From assembly GCA_039105265.1 (NCBI GenBank), contig JAPFFF010000002.1:5828001-5892000 (forward strand): DNA of 64,000 bases. Direction: 5' to 3'. This document shows positions 1 to 12,079 of this stretch, one piece after another. Every line of letters starts with the position of its first letter. Positions within the stretch are counted from its first letter, which is position 1. The DNA comes from Tritrichomonas musculus. Its lineage: Eukaryota > Parabasalia > Tritrichomonadida > Tritrichomonadidae. The position numbers and the translations under genes were made by a program. The notes under the pieces are model-generated. The model did no database searches and was not told the origin of the DNA. It worked only from the letters and a program-made list of their open reading frames with translations.

Positions 1-355
1 GGATTCTTTGATTTTGTTTAAAAGCAAAAAAATTAATATGCTTAATTTTATGCTTTAATAGATTTCATATTTTAATTCATATTATATTATCAGAATAATT
101 ATAAATTTTCATGATCTATCCTCATATTTACTATCAAATAAACATATATCATTGCCATATTTTACTAATATACATTTTTTTTTATTAATATTTGAAATAT
201 TTATTGAACAATTTATATAATTCTTTTGAGAAAGAAAATCATTCAATAAAAATATATTTGATATGTTCAATAACAACAAAAAAAAAATAATAATTCTATA
301 TCTCTGATTCAGATCTTTTAAAAAAAACAATGAATCAAAAAGAACGTTTTTTATA
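1..355. other. AT-rich upstream stretch, no supported gene
   Basis: Very AT-rich sequence ahead of the first gene. A 73-codon open frame on the minus strand (109-330) with one hydrophobic stretch abuts the next gene head to head. It has no recognisable family, so I do not call it a gene. Confidence 0.5.
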
Positions 356-361
356 TCACAT
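356..361 (+). promoter_or_regulatory. Candidate initiator (TCACAT)
   Basis: TCACAT matches the trichomonad initiator consensus TCA(C/T)(A/T). It lies 26 bases before the ATG at 384, which favours that ATG over the one at 330, because the site falls inside the longer reading of the frame. Confidence 0.45.
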
Positions 362-383
362 TTCCATAATTTTTTATCTGAGA

Positions 384-1571
384 ATGGAAATTCAAGAATA
401 TATCGATCAAAAAAAGGAACTTCAAGATATTCTTCTTGATTATATTGAAAATGACGAAGAAGTCGATTGTTTAGATCTACCCAAATATATAGAAGCCCAT
501 AATATTACAGATGATATTGAAGAATTCAAAGCCTTGCTTAAATTAGTTATGGGGATAGCGAAGAATCACTACCACGAGCATAGATTCTTTGACAAAATTG
601 AAAAAATCATCCTCCAATTTGAAGTCCAAATCAAACAGACCTTCACAAATCTCGAAATATTTGACATGTTCAAAAGCAACAAAAAAATAATTTTATTTCT
701 TTTATCCAACAAAATTTTAACGCTAGACGAGTCACTTGTCAATTATTTGCTCTCAATAAGTGAAATCAAAATGAAGAAATACTCACATCACTACTCACTC
801 AATAACTACAACAAGTACCACTTTTTCTTCTATCCAGAGATCAAAACATTTGTTGATGGAATGAAGAGAAGAACAATTGAAAGAGAACTCAAAAAGTTCG
901 ATTCAAATATTTTGAATAATTTTGAAGAAAAAAGAAAAATTGGCGAAAATGAGTCTTACATTTGCCAACTGATTCGTGATGATTCAGTTGAAGAATTCAT
1001 TTCTTATGTAAACAAAGTAAATTTGAAATTATCAAGTACAATAAAACCATCAGTTTTTGAGACGAATTCATTCTTGATGAATAAAGAAATTGAATTGATT
1101 AAATACGCCGCTTTCTTTGGATCTATTCAAATTTTTCAATACTTGAAATTGAATAATATTGAATTAAAACCGTCATTATGGATGTATGCAATTCATGGGA
1201 AAAATGCTGACTTGATTCATATCCTTGAAGAGAGTCAAGTAAAGCCAAAAGATGAATCATACAATGAATGCTTTAGAGAAGCAATTAAATGCCATCACAA
1301 CGACATTGCAAATTACATTCAAAACAACTTACTCGTTGAAAAGAAACAAGAAATGAGAATTCAAATTGAATTGTTTCAAAGCATAAATTGTTATTGTTTT
1401 CATTATTATAATTATGCTTACTTTCCGAATGATTTTAACGACAAATTGATTATCTTTTACTTATGCAAATACAACTATTTGTATCTTGTAAAACTTTTAT
1501 TAACAAATAAAGAAGTTGAACTTGATCAAAAAATAATTTTAATTGTTTTTAATGAAATTCAACAAAAATAA
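384..1571 (+). CDS. DUF3447/ankyrin-type protein, N-terminal part of a DUF3447-ANK-BspA gene
   Basis: Open from an ATG at 330, but the ATG at 384 (MEIQEYIDQ) is the likelier start. There the protein begins to align with the paralogue at 35883, and an initiator-like TCACAT lies just upstream. The C-terminal half has the DUF3447 pattern seen in large trichomonad families, with blocks such as AFFGSIQIFQYL and EAIKCHHNDIANYI. It ends in one ankyrin-like repeat around YLCKYNYLYLVKLLL. Such proteins are presumed intracellular scaffolds; the function is unknown. The frame closes at 1571, and the next ankyrin repeat and BspA repeats resume downstream in another frame. This is therefore either the 5' part of a broken gene or the first segment of a gene with a non-canonical spacer. 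Confidence 0.75.
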   Translation: MEIQEYIDQKKELQDILLDYIENDEEVDCLDLPKYIEAHNITDDIEEFKALLKLVMGIAKNHYHEHRFFDKIEKIILQFEVQIKQTFTNLEIFDMFKSNKKIILFLLSNKILTLDESLVNYLLSISEIKMKKYSHHYSLNNYNKYHFFFYPEIKTFVDGMKRRTIERELKKFDSNILNNFEEKRKIGENESYICQLIRDDSVEEFISYVNKVNLKLSSTIKPSVFETNSFLMNKEIELIKYAAFFGSIQIFQYLKLNNIELKPSLWMYAIHGKNADLIHILEESQVKPKDESYNECFREAIKCHHNDIANYIQNNLLVEKKQEMRIQIELFQSINCYCFHYYNYAYFPNDFNDKLIIFYLCKYNYLYLVKLLLTNKEVELDQKIILIVFNEIQQK

Positions 1572-1680
1572 TTGTTTTTTTTTAATATGGTTTCTTATAA
1601 TCAAATATTCAATTCTATTATTAATTACGGTCGAGTTTTTATTTGAATTTTGAAATAGTATTTCTTTTGATTATTTTTTT
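1572..1680 (+). other. AT-rich spacer between two ankyrin repeats
   Basis: About 110 bases separate the stop of the DUF3447 frame from the next ankyrin repeat (starting TPIRLAAEKNN). No GTATGT donor or ACTAACACACAG-type acceptor, as known for Trichomonas introns, is visible. Similar AT-rich spacers separate the ankyrin remnants between 38.8 and 53 kb. Confidence 0.4.
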
Positions 1681-3541
1681 AAATATTACTCCAATTAGAC
1701 TTGCAGCTGAAAAGAACAATCATGAAATCGTTGATCTTTTATTATGTGAATTAGGAAATGAAATACAAATGAATATGTTTCTTGGCTGTGAACAATTGAC
1801 TGAAATCACAATTCCTTCTTCAGTAGTTAATATTGGAAAAGCTGCCTTTAAAGACTGTTCATTATTAAAACAAGTAACAATTTCCTCTTCTGTATCGAAT
1901 ATCGGATCAAATGCTTTTGATGGATGCTCATCATTGACTGAAATCGCAATTCCTTCTTCAGTTACGAAAATTAAAAAAAATACATTTAGTAAGTGCTCGT
2001 CTTTGAAGCAAATTTCAATTCCTTCATCAATAGAACACATTGGAAATAATGCGTTTGATGGCTGTACTTTGCTATGTGAAATAGAGCTCCCATCGTCATT
2101 AACTGAAATCAGTGATTACACTTTTCATAACTGCCAATCGCTGACAAAAATAACGGTTCTTCCTTTGGTTAAAGAAATCAGTTATTATTCGTTTTGCGGC
2201 TGCTCTTCATTAAAAGAAATAACTCTTCCTTCTTGTGTAACAAAAATCGGAAATAACGCTTTTGATGGCTGCACTTCATTGGTCAAAATAACAGCTCCTT
2301 CTTCATTGAAAACGATCGGAAATTACGCATTCACTGGATGCACATCACTCACTGAAATTTTAGGTCTTCCTTCTTCAGTTGATTTCATTGGCAGTTTTGC
2401 ATTCTTTAATTGCCATTCATTGAAAGAATTCACAATTCCTTCCTCTGTAACCAAAATCAACGAGTATTCTTTCTTCGGATGCTCATCATTGACTAGAATA
2501 GAAATTCCTCCAACTGTGAAAGAAATCCAAAACAACGCCTTTCAAAAATGCTCGTTATTGAAAGAAGTACAAATTTCACCTTCTGTTGCAATAATTGGCG
2601 AATCTGCATTTAATGAATGCTCATCGTTACAGCAAATAGTGATTCCTTCCAACGTTACTGAAATAAAAAACTGCATGTTCAACAAGTGCTCTTCATTGAA
2701 GGAAATAACGATGCCTTCGACGATAACAAAAATTGGTGATCTTGCTTTCAATGAATGCTCATTATTGCTTCAAGTAACAATACCATTGTGTACTACTGAA
2801 ATTGGAAAAAGTTCATTCAATAAGTGCTCTTCATTAAAGGAAATTTCAATTCCATCATTGGTGCGAAATATTGGAGAAAGTTGCTTCAGCGAATGCACAT
2901 CATTAATTAAAGTGACAAATTCATCATCTTCAATTTTGAAAATTGAAGACAACACTTTCTTTGGATGCTCATCACTCACTGAAGTAACAATTCCTTCTTC
3001 AGTGAAAAAACTCGGAAGGAATGCGTTTTATGAATGCTCTTTATTGACCCGAATTGTCATTCCTTCATCTGTCGATTTCATTGATGAAAGTTGCTTTGAA
3101 ATGTGCTCTTCTTTGAAGGAAATCAATTTGCAATCATCAGTCATTACTGAAGTTGCTGAGCACGCTTTTGACGGCTGCTCTTCATTGGCTCAATTGTCAT
3201 TTCCCGATTCAGTGACAAAAATCAAATCTTTTGCTTTCAGAGAGTGCTCGGCATTGATTAAAATAAATGTTCCTTCGAAAGTGACTTTTATTGGAGACTA
3301 TGCTTTCAATCAATGCTCTTCATTGGATGAAATTTCGCTGCCTGGTTCTTTGAATGAGATTGGAATAAGCGCTTTTGAAGGCTGCTCCTCATTAAAGGAG
3401 GTTTTGGTTCCATCAAATGTGACTCAAATTGGCGATCATTCTTTCACTGGCTGCTCATCACTGGCATCAATATCAATTCCAGCTTCAATTCATATCAGCT
3501 TTCTTGGAATTAATCGAGAAGCTAAGGTGACAAGAATTTAA
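1643..3541 (+). CDS. BspA-like leucine-rich repeat protein (ankyrin then 24-25 LRRs)
   Basis: A continuous frame that begins with an ankyrin repeat (TPIRLAAEKNNHEIVDLLL). It is followed by about 24 full BspA/LRR_5 repeats of 23 residues and a final partial one. The repeat reads CSSLxEIxIPSSVTxIGxxAFxG, with the Cys and IPSSV positions well kept. BspA-type proteins of trichomonads are large families, some on the cell surface and some cytoplasmic. No signal peptide or membrane segment is visible here. The frame has no ATG at its upstream edge; the first lies near 1769, after the ankyrin repeat. I read it as the 3' continuation of the DUF3447 gene at 384, in a different frame. The family assignment is firm; expression as drawn is doubtful. 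Confidence 0.8.
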   Translation: MNFEIVFLLIIFLNITPIRLAAEKNNHEIVDLLLCELGNEIQMNMFLGCEQLTEITIPSSVVNIGKAAFKDCSLLKQVTISSSVSNIGSNAFDGCSSLTEIAIPSSVTKIKKNTFSKCSSLKQISIPSSIEHIGNNAFDGCTLLCEIELPSSLTEISDYTFHNCQSLTKITVLPLVKEISYYSFCGCSSLKEITLPSCVTKIGNNAFDGCTSLVKITAPSSLKTIGNYAFTGCTSLTEILGLPSSVDFIGSFAFFNCHSLKEFTIPSSVTKINEYSFFGCSSLTRIEIPPTVKEIQNNAFQKCSLLKEVQISPSVAIIGESAFNECSSLQQIVIPSNVTEIKNCMFNKCSSLKEITMPSTITKIGDLAFNECSLLLQVTIPLCTTEIGKSSFNKCSSLKEISIPSLVRNIGESCFSECTSLIKVTNSSSSILKIEDNTFFGCSSLTEVTIPSSVKKLGRNAFYECSLLTRIVIPSSVDFIDESCFEMCSSLKEINLQSSVITEVAEHAFDGCSSLAQLSFPDSVTKIKSFAFRECSALIKINVPSKVTFIGDYAFNQCSSLDEISLPGSLNEIGISAFEGCSSLKEVLVPSNVTQIGDHSFTGCSSLASISIPASIHISFLGINREAKVTRI

Positions 3542-4263
3542 CTAAAATATTTTTCAGAACTTTATTTTTTTTGCTGTTGATTGAAAATTAAACTTTTTGA
3601 TCAATTTTTTTTTTTTTTTTTATAATTTTTAATAAGTGCTCGGCTATTACCCAAATATATCCAGTATTTATTTGGTTTCTGTAATGATTATTTAGTTATA
3701 TAAACCAATAAAAAATACTTATTACTAATGATCAAAAAATGATCAATTTCATTTTTTTATAAAGTTTTCATGATTTGCCAATTATTAAAGATTTTTCAAA
3801 AGAATAAAAGAAAAAAAGGAGGCAGATAACCTTTTTATGCCTAATTTTTTTAAATTATTATTAGATTTAATAGAAAAATTTTAAAATAATTATCAATAAA
3901 TCAATAATTTCGGTTTGATAAATAATACCGATTCATTTATATAGGATTTAAATATTCTATAAGGAGTATCAAACATAAAATATTTTTTATATTTACTTAC
4001 CTGAAAAATAAACAAACTTTAATTTAATAAAAAACAAGGATGCTTAGAGTTTTTTATTGGTAGGCATTATTTATAATCTGATTAGTTTTTAGAATAAATA
4101 ATTGAAAAAAGATATCGGATTTTTTTTTCTCCAAAAATCATTATAAAATCTGATACTCTTAATTAAAATCAAAATAATTAGAATTTTTCTCTTTTTTGAA
4201 AAATCTTTACATAATTGAAAAAATCTTGACCGTTATATTTTCAAATTTTTGCTTGAAAAAGTT
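3542..4263. other. Intergenic, AT-rich
   Basis: Poly-T runs and simple AT-rich sequence. No coding or RNA feature seen. Its last nine bases (4255-4263, GAAAAAGTT) are the left copy of the direct repeat flanking the giant inverted-repeat element. Confidence 0.6.
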
Positions 4264-6798
4264 GGGTTTATTTCACCTAAGTACTCAATTTTTCACTTAA
4301 GTTATCAAAAATTGAAAAGGTAAAAAAAATAATATCTCCAATTGATAAAGAAAAAATATTTAGTATCATTTTTCCTCTCAAAAACATATCATTAAAAAAT
4401 TCCAAAATGTTAAGCGCTGCAGCATTTATAGAGTAAGAAGCCGAAAAAAATATATATTAATCGGGGTTCCGTGGAGATTACAATGACGCAATTTTTATCC
4501 CAAAATTCCTTTTTCAAATATAATATCTAATTTAATCGCAACAAACTCCACGAGAAAAAAGTTTGTAAGTACCAGGACATTGTAGACAATTGAGTTTTAC
4601 GTCGAACTTTGCGATATAAAATGCTAATTCGTATATTTTTAGATCAGCGATTTATATCTAATAATTTAATTTTCTTGGTTCATTGTTGAAATAGATAGAA
4701 AATCTCCTCGAATAATATTCTTTATCATTTTTTACATATTATACTAGCTTTAAACGTTATAAAGAACCCTCTGAATATATACGATTATTCTATAATATTC
4801 ATAAACCAATCAGTAAATTGCTAACAAAAACATATTAAAATATATATATGTGAATCAATATTAGAAAATATGTAAATCATTTTTTCTTATTTTATTTTTT
4901 TGATGTAGAAAAATGAAGATTATGATTAAATCAAAACTTATTATAAACGTATTTGGTATTAAATCAAGATATATTACTGTATTTATTTAAAGTATTTTGA
5001 TTTTTATATTATTTGGAATATATTTGAGTAGTATATAAATTGTTTTTACTAGAAAAATCTATATCATATTTTGATATATCAACATTTTAAAATTATTTTT
5101 TTTTTTCTATAACTTATTTAAATTTTTCAATAATTATTTGTAATTTTGAGAAAAGTTTATATCAGTTGATGAATATTTTAAATCAATTTTTTGAGATAAT
5201 GCCTTTTATCGGCAACTTTTTGTGATGTTTTTATTGAATGAAGATTAAGAATTATTGACATAGAAAAAGTAGGAAAGAAAAATAATTATATAAAATCAAA
5301 ATATCTTAATATTAGCTTTGTATAATAATAATATTTAAATCTAAATTAGATGTTATATAATATATAATACTAAATTTTGCTGCATAATAAATAAGTATTT
5401 AATTAAAATAGTTTTTTAATAGATATTGTTTGAAAACAAAAATATTCATAAATACATTATGTGGAATAAAGATTACTAAATTTTTAAGTGGATAATTATC
5501 AATATAAGTTGTAAAATAACCTATTTTATAATCGAGAAAGGAGCAAGGGTAACCGTTTTTCGTACGTTAAGAAGCCTTAAAAAAGCATTTATATCTTATT
5601 ATAAGAACAAGAAAAAACAATATTTTTTAAATATATTGATTATTTATATTAGATAAAATAATCCTTAATGATACATTACATAATTATTTCAAGTGTGATG
5701 AAATTAATGACTAATGATATTTTTTTTGATCATCCAAAGGACTTGTAGATTAATGGTTTTGACATTCTATTTTAGTGCTAAATGATAAAATGATATTATG
5801 TCTTTTAAATAAAATTTATAGTAGACTTATAAAATTCCATATCGCATTTTTTATTTTTGAAATCCTGGGGAATAATCCTTTCTGTTGAGTGTTTATTTAC
5901 ATTAATATTTTATTTTGTCGACGATTGGTGTTAATAATTCTATTATATTATAATTAATGTTTTTTTAATAAGGAATTGTTATTACAAAATATAATTTTTT
6001 TAATATATATTTATTTAATAAAGCATATTAAATATATTATTTTCATTTTGGAGTTGAAATGGAAATAATTGCATGAATATTTATGTTCATTAAAAATCAA
6101 AGTTTTCGGGGGAATAATAACAAATAGTTGTTATATAAAATCATATCAAGCAAATATAATTATTTATCAGCTGAATAAATCAATTAATTGCGATATTTAT
6201 GAATTTTAATGATGTTTAGAGGTTCTATGATTTTTAATTATTAAATTTTAATAATAAAATAGACTATCATCTTTAATATAGGGAAATTTCATTTCCAAAA
6301 TAACTAAGCACATAAGTAAATTCAGAATTAAAAATGAATAAAAAAAAAAATTGAGTAGTGCAAATTTTTAACACAAAAACTCATAGTATAATTTGTTTGT
6401 ATTTTTCATAAGTACATATAATATTTTATATAATATATAATAGTTTTTTTATCTAAAATATCTCTATAATTTATTTATATTATTGAGATAAAAATGTTTT
6501 ATTCAAAATAAATCTAATTTGAATGCCTATTCAAATATTTTTTTCTCTCAATTTTTTCTTTTCAAATTTAAGTTTTATCGTTTTACAAATTTTTCTTGAT
6601 GGGATATTAATATTTTTTAAATATTCTTGTATATTTAATCATATATATAGTTTTAAAAAATAATTACTCATAAGGTATTTTAAATCAATTTATATATTTG
6701 CTTGGGAGAATGCATAAAACTAATGATCGAGTGTAACTTATCATGACTCTAATATAAAATTGGTAGTTGTGATTTGAGATTTAGTCGAATAAATAGAT

Positions 6799-7032
6799 TT
6801 AATATACGCATATATATCTAATATATTGTTTTCGAATGATTTGGTATGTTGAATTTGGGACAATATTTGATTTAATAGCATCAGTAATTATTTCAAAAAA
6901 CTGATTATATCTCAGCCATTTTGTAAAAATATTGAGTCTCGCATGGTTTATTCTAATTATATTAGCAGATACTTTTAAATCATCATATGGTCTATCTTGA
7001 ATTATTTGAAATTGAGAATCTCCAAATTTCAT
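6799..7032 (-). CDS. Unrecognised 77-residue open frame in the left arm
   Basis: An ATG-initiated frame (MKFGDSQFQIIQDRPYDD...) whose duplicate sits in the right arm at 11846-12079. The sequence is polar and mixed alpha/beta-like, and I see no family. Conservation between arms says nothing, because the arms are near identical throughout. It may be a small element protein or a remnant of a larger one. Confidence 0.3.
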   Translation of the reverse strand: MKFGDSQFQIIQDRPYDDLKVSANIIRINHARLNIFTKWLRYNQFFEIITDAIKSNIVPNSTYQIIRKQYIRYICVY

Positions 7033-8505
7033 CGATTGCCCTTAATCAAATCATAAAAGTAATATTTATATATAAATATTATTATATTATTTATAAATAA
7101 AATAAAATTTTGAATTTATTAATTATATAACGCAAAAAAAGGCAAACAACGAGAAAAAATAGCCCATTCAATAAGTTAACTCTCCTCTTCAATTTGTCAA
7201 CTTTTTGAATTATTTTTATACTTTGATATTTTTCTTTCATTTGTCGGTAAATCGATTTATTTCTGTGATTTTACACAACTTCTATCAAACATGTAAAAAC
7301 GTTTAGAATTAAAATTCGTACGTTAGTTCTGAAAAGTTAAACTTTTTGATAACTTGGATTTTTTTAAAACGATAGATTCTTTTCTGGTCCATATAAAGTT
7401 TGCTTAAAAACCAATATACTATATAATATTTCAATATGAAGTCGAAACGATTTTCAATAACCTCTAAAGTGGTGCTTCTTTTAATAGAGGTAATTTCAAG
7501 ATCTTTTTCTCAAAATTGAAATAAAATATGCGAAAATGGTCTATAATATATATATATAAACGTTATTATATAATAACAACATTATGAAATTCAAATTTCA
7601 GTTCAAATCATTGAGATATTTGAAAACTTTTTTATTAAACTTTTTCATTTCCACTGGAAATTTTCAAGAAGGGAATCATTTTAAACTGTATAAAAAAACT
7701 TAAATCTCCAGTGTGGAATTTTTATGACATTAAATAAATTAAAACATATATTGAAAAGAAAATTAAACCTTTTGGAAATAATTGATATAAAATCTGAAAA
7801 TTAACATAAAATGTAATTTTAATGAAGAAATCATAAGTGTCAATGTTTAAAAAATAAAATTATAATTTTCTTTAATGAAACCCTTTATTCAATTTTTATG
7901 ATAAGATAAATGCTAACATCTAGAGTTTCGATTTGTTATTCCAAAGTAAATTTAATAAATATAAATATAATAAATAAGATATTTTTAATTATTTTGACAA
8001 CTTAAATGATTATAATTCTTCAAATTTGTCTAATAATTTTATTCTTTTTCTAAAATGACAAGTAGGCTTGTTATTTTCCGATTCTCGAGATTGATAATTG
8101 ATTGACTTTTCGATATCGATACATAAATACGCACTGATTCTCGAGATCGATTTCAGAGATCGAGAATTTTACGAATTTCCAGTAGCAACTTTTTGAGAGC
8201 TAGATTAATTGAATTTAATTTCGCTCACTTTTTCATGAACAATGCTTCAATGAAAATGGATTATTTTTAAAAAGTTTGAATTATCATATTCATAATGCTA
8301 TTATATGAGTTGTTTAAATTCGCATATTAACCATATCATATGACAAAATAATAACCACTTCTTCATTTTAATTTACTTTTTCTTTTAATTGAAAGGTTAT
8401 GTTGGTTATATTTTTTAGAGAAAAAGTTGATATGCCTCGTGCTTTAAAAAAATGCTAAAATGAGTGAAAAAATGAGGGAAAGAATCAAAATTTAGGATTT
8501 GGTGG

Positions 8506-9270
8506 TTGCTACAGGCAACAACAGTGATAGGTATCACGATATTTATTATGTGTAGCAATCAAAACCTTAAACTTGAACCTTGTCCAGAGATAATGTTTGA
8601 CAAAGACTTAACTGGCAGCAATCTTAGCAAAGATCTTATCACTGTTGCTAGAGAAAAAGTTTTTACGATAGAATTTGACGATTCTGATTATGCTAACATA
8701 CTTGAACCCAAAATATTTACATTTATAAAGGATATTAATCTTAGAGATGTATATAAATGCGATGTTATAGATTTGTTATAGGTATAAAAAATAACACAGG
8801 ACTTGTTTCATAATGCATTAGAACTTAAGAAAATGATTCTGTATAAGGTAATGATCCATCAAGTATTACGTATATTAAGCACTTTAGCATACCTGGAATA
8901 GATATAGCTCAAGACCCAGATATAGCTATCGTGAAATATGTAAAAAACTTAGTAAAAAACAAGAGCAATAATAATTATGAAACATTAAAGACAAAATTAG
9001 ATGAAATGGAGAATAATTTGTGGAAGCATTTTTATTATGTATTTACACTTTGTGATGACCAAACGATAGATAACATTTTTTATTCAGATAATACTTCAAC
9101 AAAAGAATTTGGTTTAGAATTTTATTAAGATTTTATTTTTAACAAGAAAGAATATTTAGTGATGATGATTAGAACCAATATTATAAAAGGGAAAACTTAT
9201 ATTGATGAAATTTATGGTCCTACAAGATTTATAGAATTAAATGATTTTGAGTATACTAATTTTGATAATA
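8506..9270 (+). pseudogene. Decayed coding DNA in the centre of the giant element
   Basis: Coding-like segments lie at 8506-8781 (containing KLEPCPEIMFDKDLTG) and 8931-9128 (containing ETLKTKLDEMENNLWKHFYY). Another follows to about 9270 (containing KGKTYIDEIYGPTRFIELND). The stretch is broken by stops and has no ATG at either open frame. The amino-acid composition looks like former protein. I do not recognise a transposase or any other family. Its first 120 bases belong to the left arm, so the matching piece is repeated in reverse at 10252-10370. Confidence 0.45.
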
Positions 9271-9273
9271 TTT

Positions 9274-9648
9274 AACGTTATGGACGGCACAATTATAATT
9301 ATAATATAAAGTAACCACGCTTATAATAATTATCATAATAATAATAAAATAGATATATAGCAGTAGTGAACCGTAGGCTAGGCCAAATAAAATGCCCCAG
9401 CCTACCACTACTCCAAGGGCTCCCACCCCTGGACCCCGCCTTACAAAGTCTTCAAAAAGCTCCAACAGTCCATATAATTCAAAAAGTTGGTAACAAAAAA
9501 ATTCTAAGCAAAAAGTTTTATGGTCTCGTTATCAAAATTATTTTAGGGCAAATAATCTACCTAAACCAATTTATGGGATAAAGACGAGGTTGATGTTAAT
9601 ATTCTTAATATTTTCATCATGAATGTAACGTTATGGACGGCACAAATG
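9274..9648. repeat. 19-bp direct repeats bracketing an odd, GC-richer segment
   Basis: AACGTTATGGACGGCACAA occurs at about 9274-9292 and again at about 9630-9648. Just outside or inside these lie inverted copies of AAGTAACCACGCTTATAA (near 9310 and 9739). Between them, 9374-9450 is clearly richer in G and C than anything nearby, and read on the minus strand it gives a Gly-rich hydrophobic stretch. This looks like an insertion or an internal duplication inside the element centre. Confidence 0.5.
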
Positions 9649-11845
9649 GACGTCCTTATATCGAAGATTGTGCCAGAGCTATATGGTGCAAGTGTTAAGG
9701 ACAGGCTTAACGAAGTATTATAAATATGATTACAAATATTTTTATAAGCGTGGTTACTTTTATTTCGAAAATAACTGATGTAGAAATGGGGGATGGAGAT
9801 TCCATGGAAAATACATATAAATGCTATAAGCTGATAGAATAGGTGAACTGGCACCTCCAGATGATCCCAATATCGATCAATAATTTCTTAATGAGATAGA
9901 AAATGACTGACAAGAAAAGGAAATAATTGTTTTTGTTGAAATAAGAATTCCAAGTCAAGAATATTAAAATGATTTTTTAAATCAAATAACTGTTTAATTT
10001 GACAAGAATATAAGTAATAAGATCAAATGATATTTTTTTTAATATGGAGCTACAATATTATCAATTGTTTCACGGCAAAACAATGTGAAAAGCTTTATAT
10101 AAATTAAACTATATAAAGTTTAAGATGGAATGAACAAAATATCTCTGAAAACTTTATTAGTTCAATTAGGAATGAAAACAAAAGCAATTAATGATAATTT
10201 ATTAACTAAATAAAAGTTTTATTTCCTTTTATATAAAATATAATTTAAAAATAAGATTGCTGCCAGTTAAGTCTTTGTCAAACATTATCTCTGGACAAGG
10301 TTCAAGTTTAAGGTTTTGATTGCTACACATAATAAATATCGTGATACCTATCACTGTTGTTGCCTGTAGCAACCACCAAATCCTAAATTTTGATTCTTTC
10401 CCTCATTTTTTCACTCATTTTAGCATTTTTTTAAAGCACGAGGCATATCAACTTTTTCTCTAAAAAATATAACCAACATAACCTTTCAATTAAAAGAAAA
10501 AGTAAATTAAAATGAAGAAGTGGTTATTATTTTGTCATATGATATGGTTAATATGCGAATTTAAACAACTCATATAATAGCATTATGAATATGATAATTC
10601 AAACTTTTTAAAAATAATCCATTTTCATTGAAGCATTGTTCATGAAAAAGTGAGCGAAATTAAATTCAATTAATCTAGCTCTCAAAAAGTTGCTACTGGA
10701 AATTCGTAAAATTCTCGATCTCTGAAATCGATCTCGAGAATCAGTGCGTATTTATGTATCGATATCGAAAAGTCAATCAATTATCAATCTCGAGAATCGG
10801 AAAATAACAAGCCTACTTGTCATTTTAGAAAAAGAATAAAATTATTAGACAAATTTGAAGAATTATAATCATTTAAGTTGTCAAAATAATTAAAAATATC
10901 TTATTTATTATATTTATATTTATTAAATTTACTTTGGAATAACAAATCGAAACTCTAGATGTTAGCATTTATCTTATCATAAAAATTGAATAAAGGGTTT
11001 CATTAAAGAAAATTATAATTTTATTTTTTAAACATTGACACTTATGATTTCTTCATTAAAATTACATTTTATGTTAATTTTCAGATTTTATATCAATTAT
11101 TTCCAAAAGGTTTAATTTTCTTTTCAATATATGTTTTAATTTATTTAATGTCATAAAAATTCCACACTGGAGATTTAAGTTTTTTTATACAGTTTAAAAT
11201 GATTCCCTTCTTGAAAATTTCCAGTGGAAATGAAAAAGTTTAATAAAAAAGTTTTCAAATATCTCAATGATTTGAACTGAAATTTGAATTTCATAATGTT
11301 GTTATTATATAATAACGTTTATATATATATATTATAGACCATTTTCGCATATTTTATTTCAATTTTGAGAAAAAGATCTTGAAATTACCTCTATTAAAAG
11401 AAGCACCACTTTAGAGGTTATTGAAAATCGTTTCGACTTCATATTGAAATATTATATAGTATATTGGTTTTTAAGTAAACTTTATATGGACCAGAAAAGA
11501 ATCTATCGTTTTAAAAAAATCCAAGTTATCAAAAAGTTTAACTTTTCAGAACTAACGTACGAATTTTAATTCTAAACGTTTTTACATGTTTGATAGAAGT
11601 TGTGTAAAATCACAGAAATAAATCGATTTACCGACAAATGAAAGAAAAATATCAAAGTATAAAAATAATTCAAAAAGTTGACAAATTGAAGAGGAGAGTT
11701 AACTTATTGAATGGGCTATTTTTTCTCGTTGTTTGCCTTTTTTTGCGTTATATAATTAATAAATTCAAAATTTTATTTTATTTATAAATAATATAATAAT
11801 ATTTATATATAAATATTACTTTTATGATTTGATTAAGGGCAATCG

Positions 11846-12079
11846 ATGAAATTTGGAGATTCTCAATTTCAAATAATTCAAGATAGACCATATGATGATT
11901 TAAAAGTATCTGCTAATATAATTAGAATAAACCATGCGAGACTCAATATTTTTACAAAATGGCTGAGATATAATCAGTTTTTTGAAATAATTACTGATGC
12001 TATTAAATCAAATATTGTCCCAAATTCAACATACCAAATCATTCGAAAACAATATATTAGATATATATGCGTATATTAA
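11846..12079 (+). CDS. Right-arm copy of the 77-residue open frame
   Basis: Same translation as the left-arm frame at 6799-7032 and in mirrored orientation, so both point towards the element's outer ends. Function unknown. Confidence 0.3.
   Translation: MKFGDSQFQIIQDRPYDDLKVSANIIRINHARLNIFTKWLRYNQFFEIITDAIKSNIVPNSTYQIIRKQYIRYICVY

Noticed and set aside
109-330. 73-codon minus-strand frame with one hydrophobic segment
   Set aside because: No family, head-to-head with no room for a promoter, and AT-rich DNA easily gives hydrophobic frames.
1720-2979. Several minus-strand frames inside the BspA gene
   Set aside because: Regular antisense shadows of the 69-base repeat.
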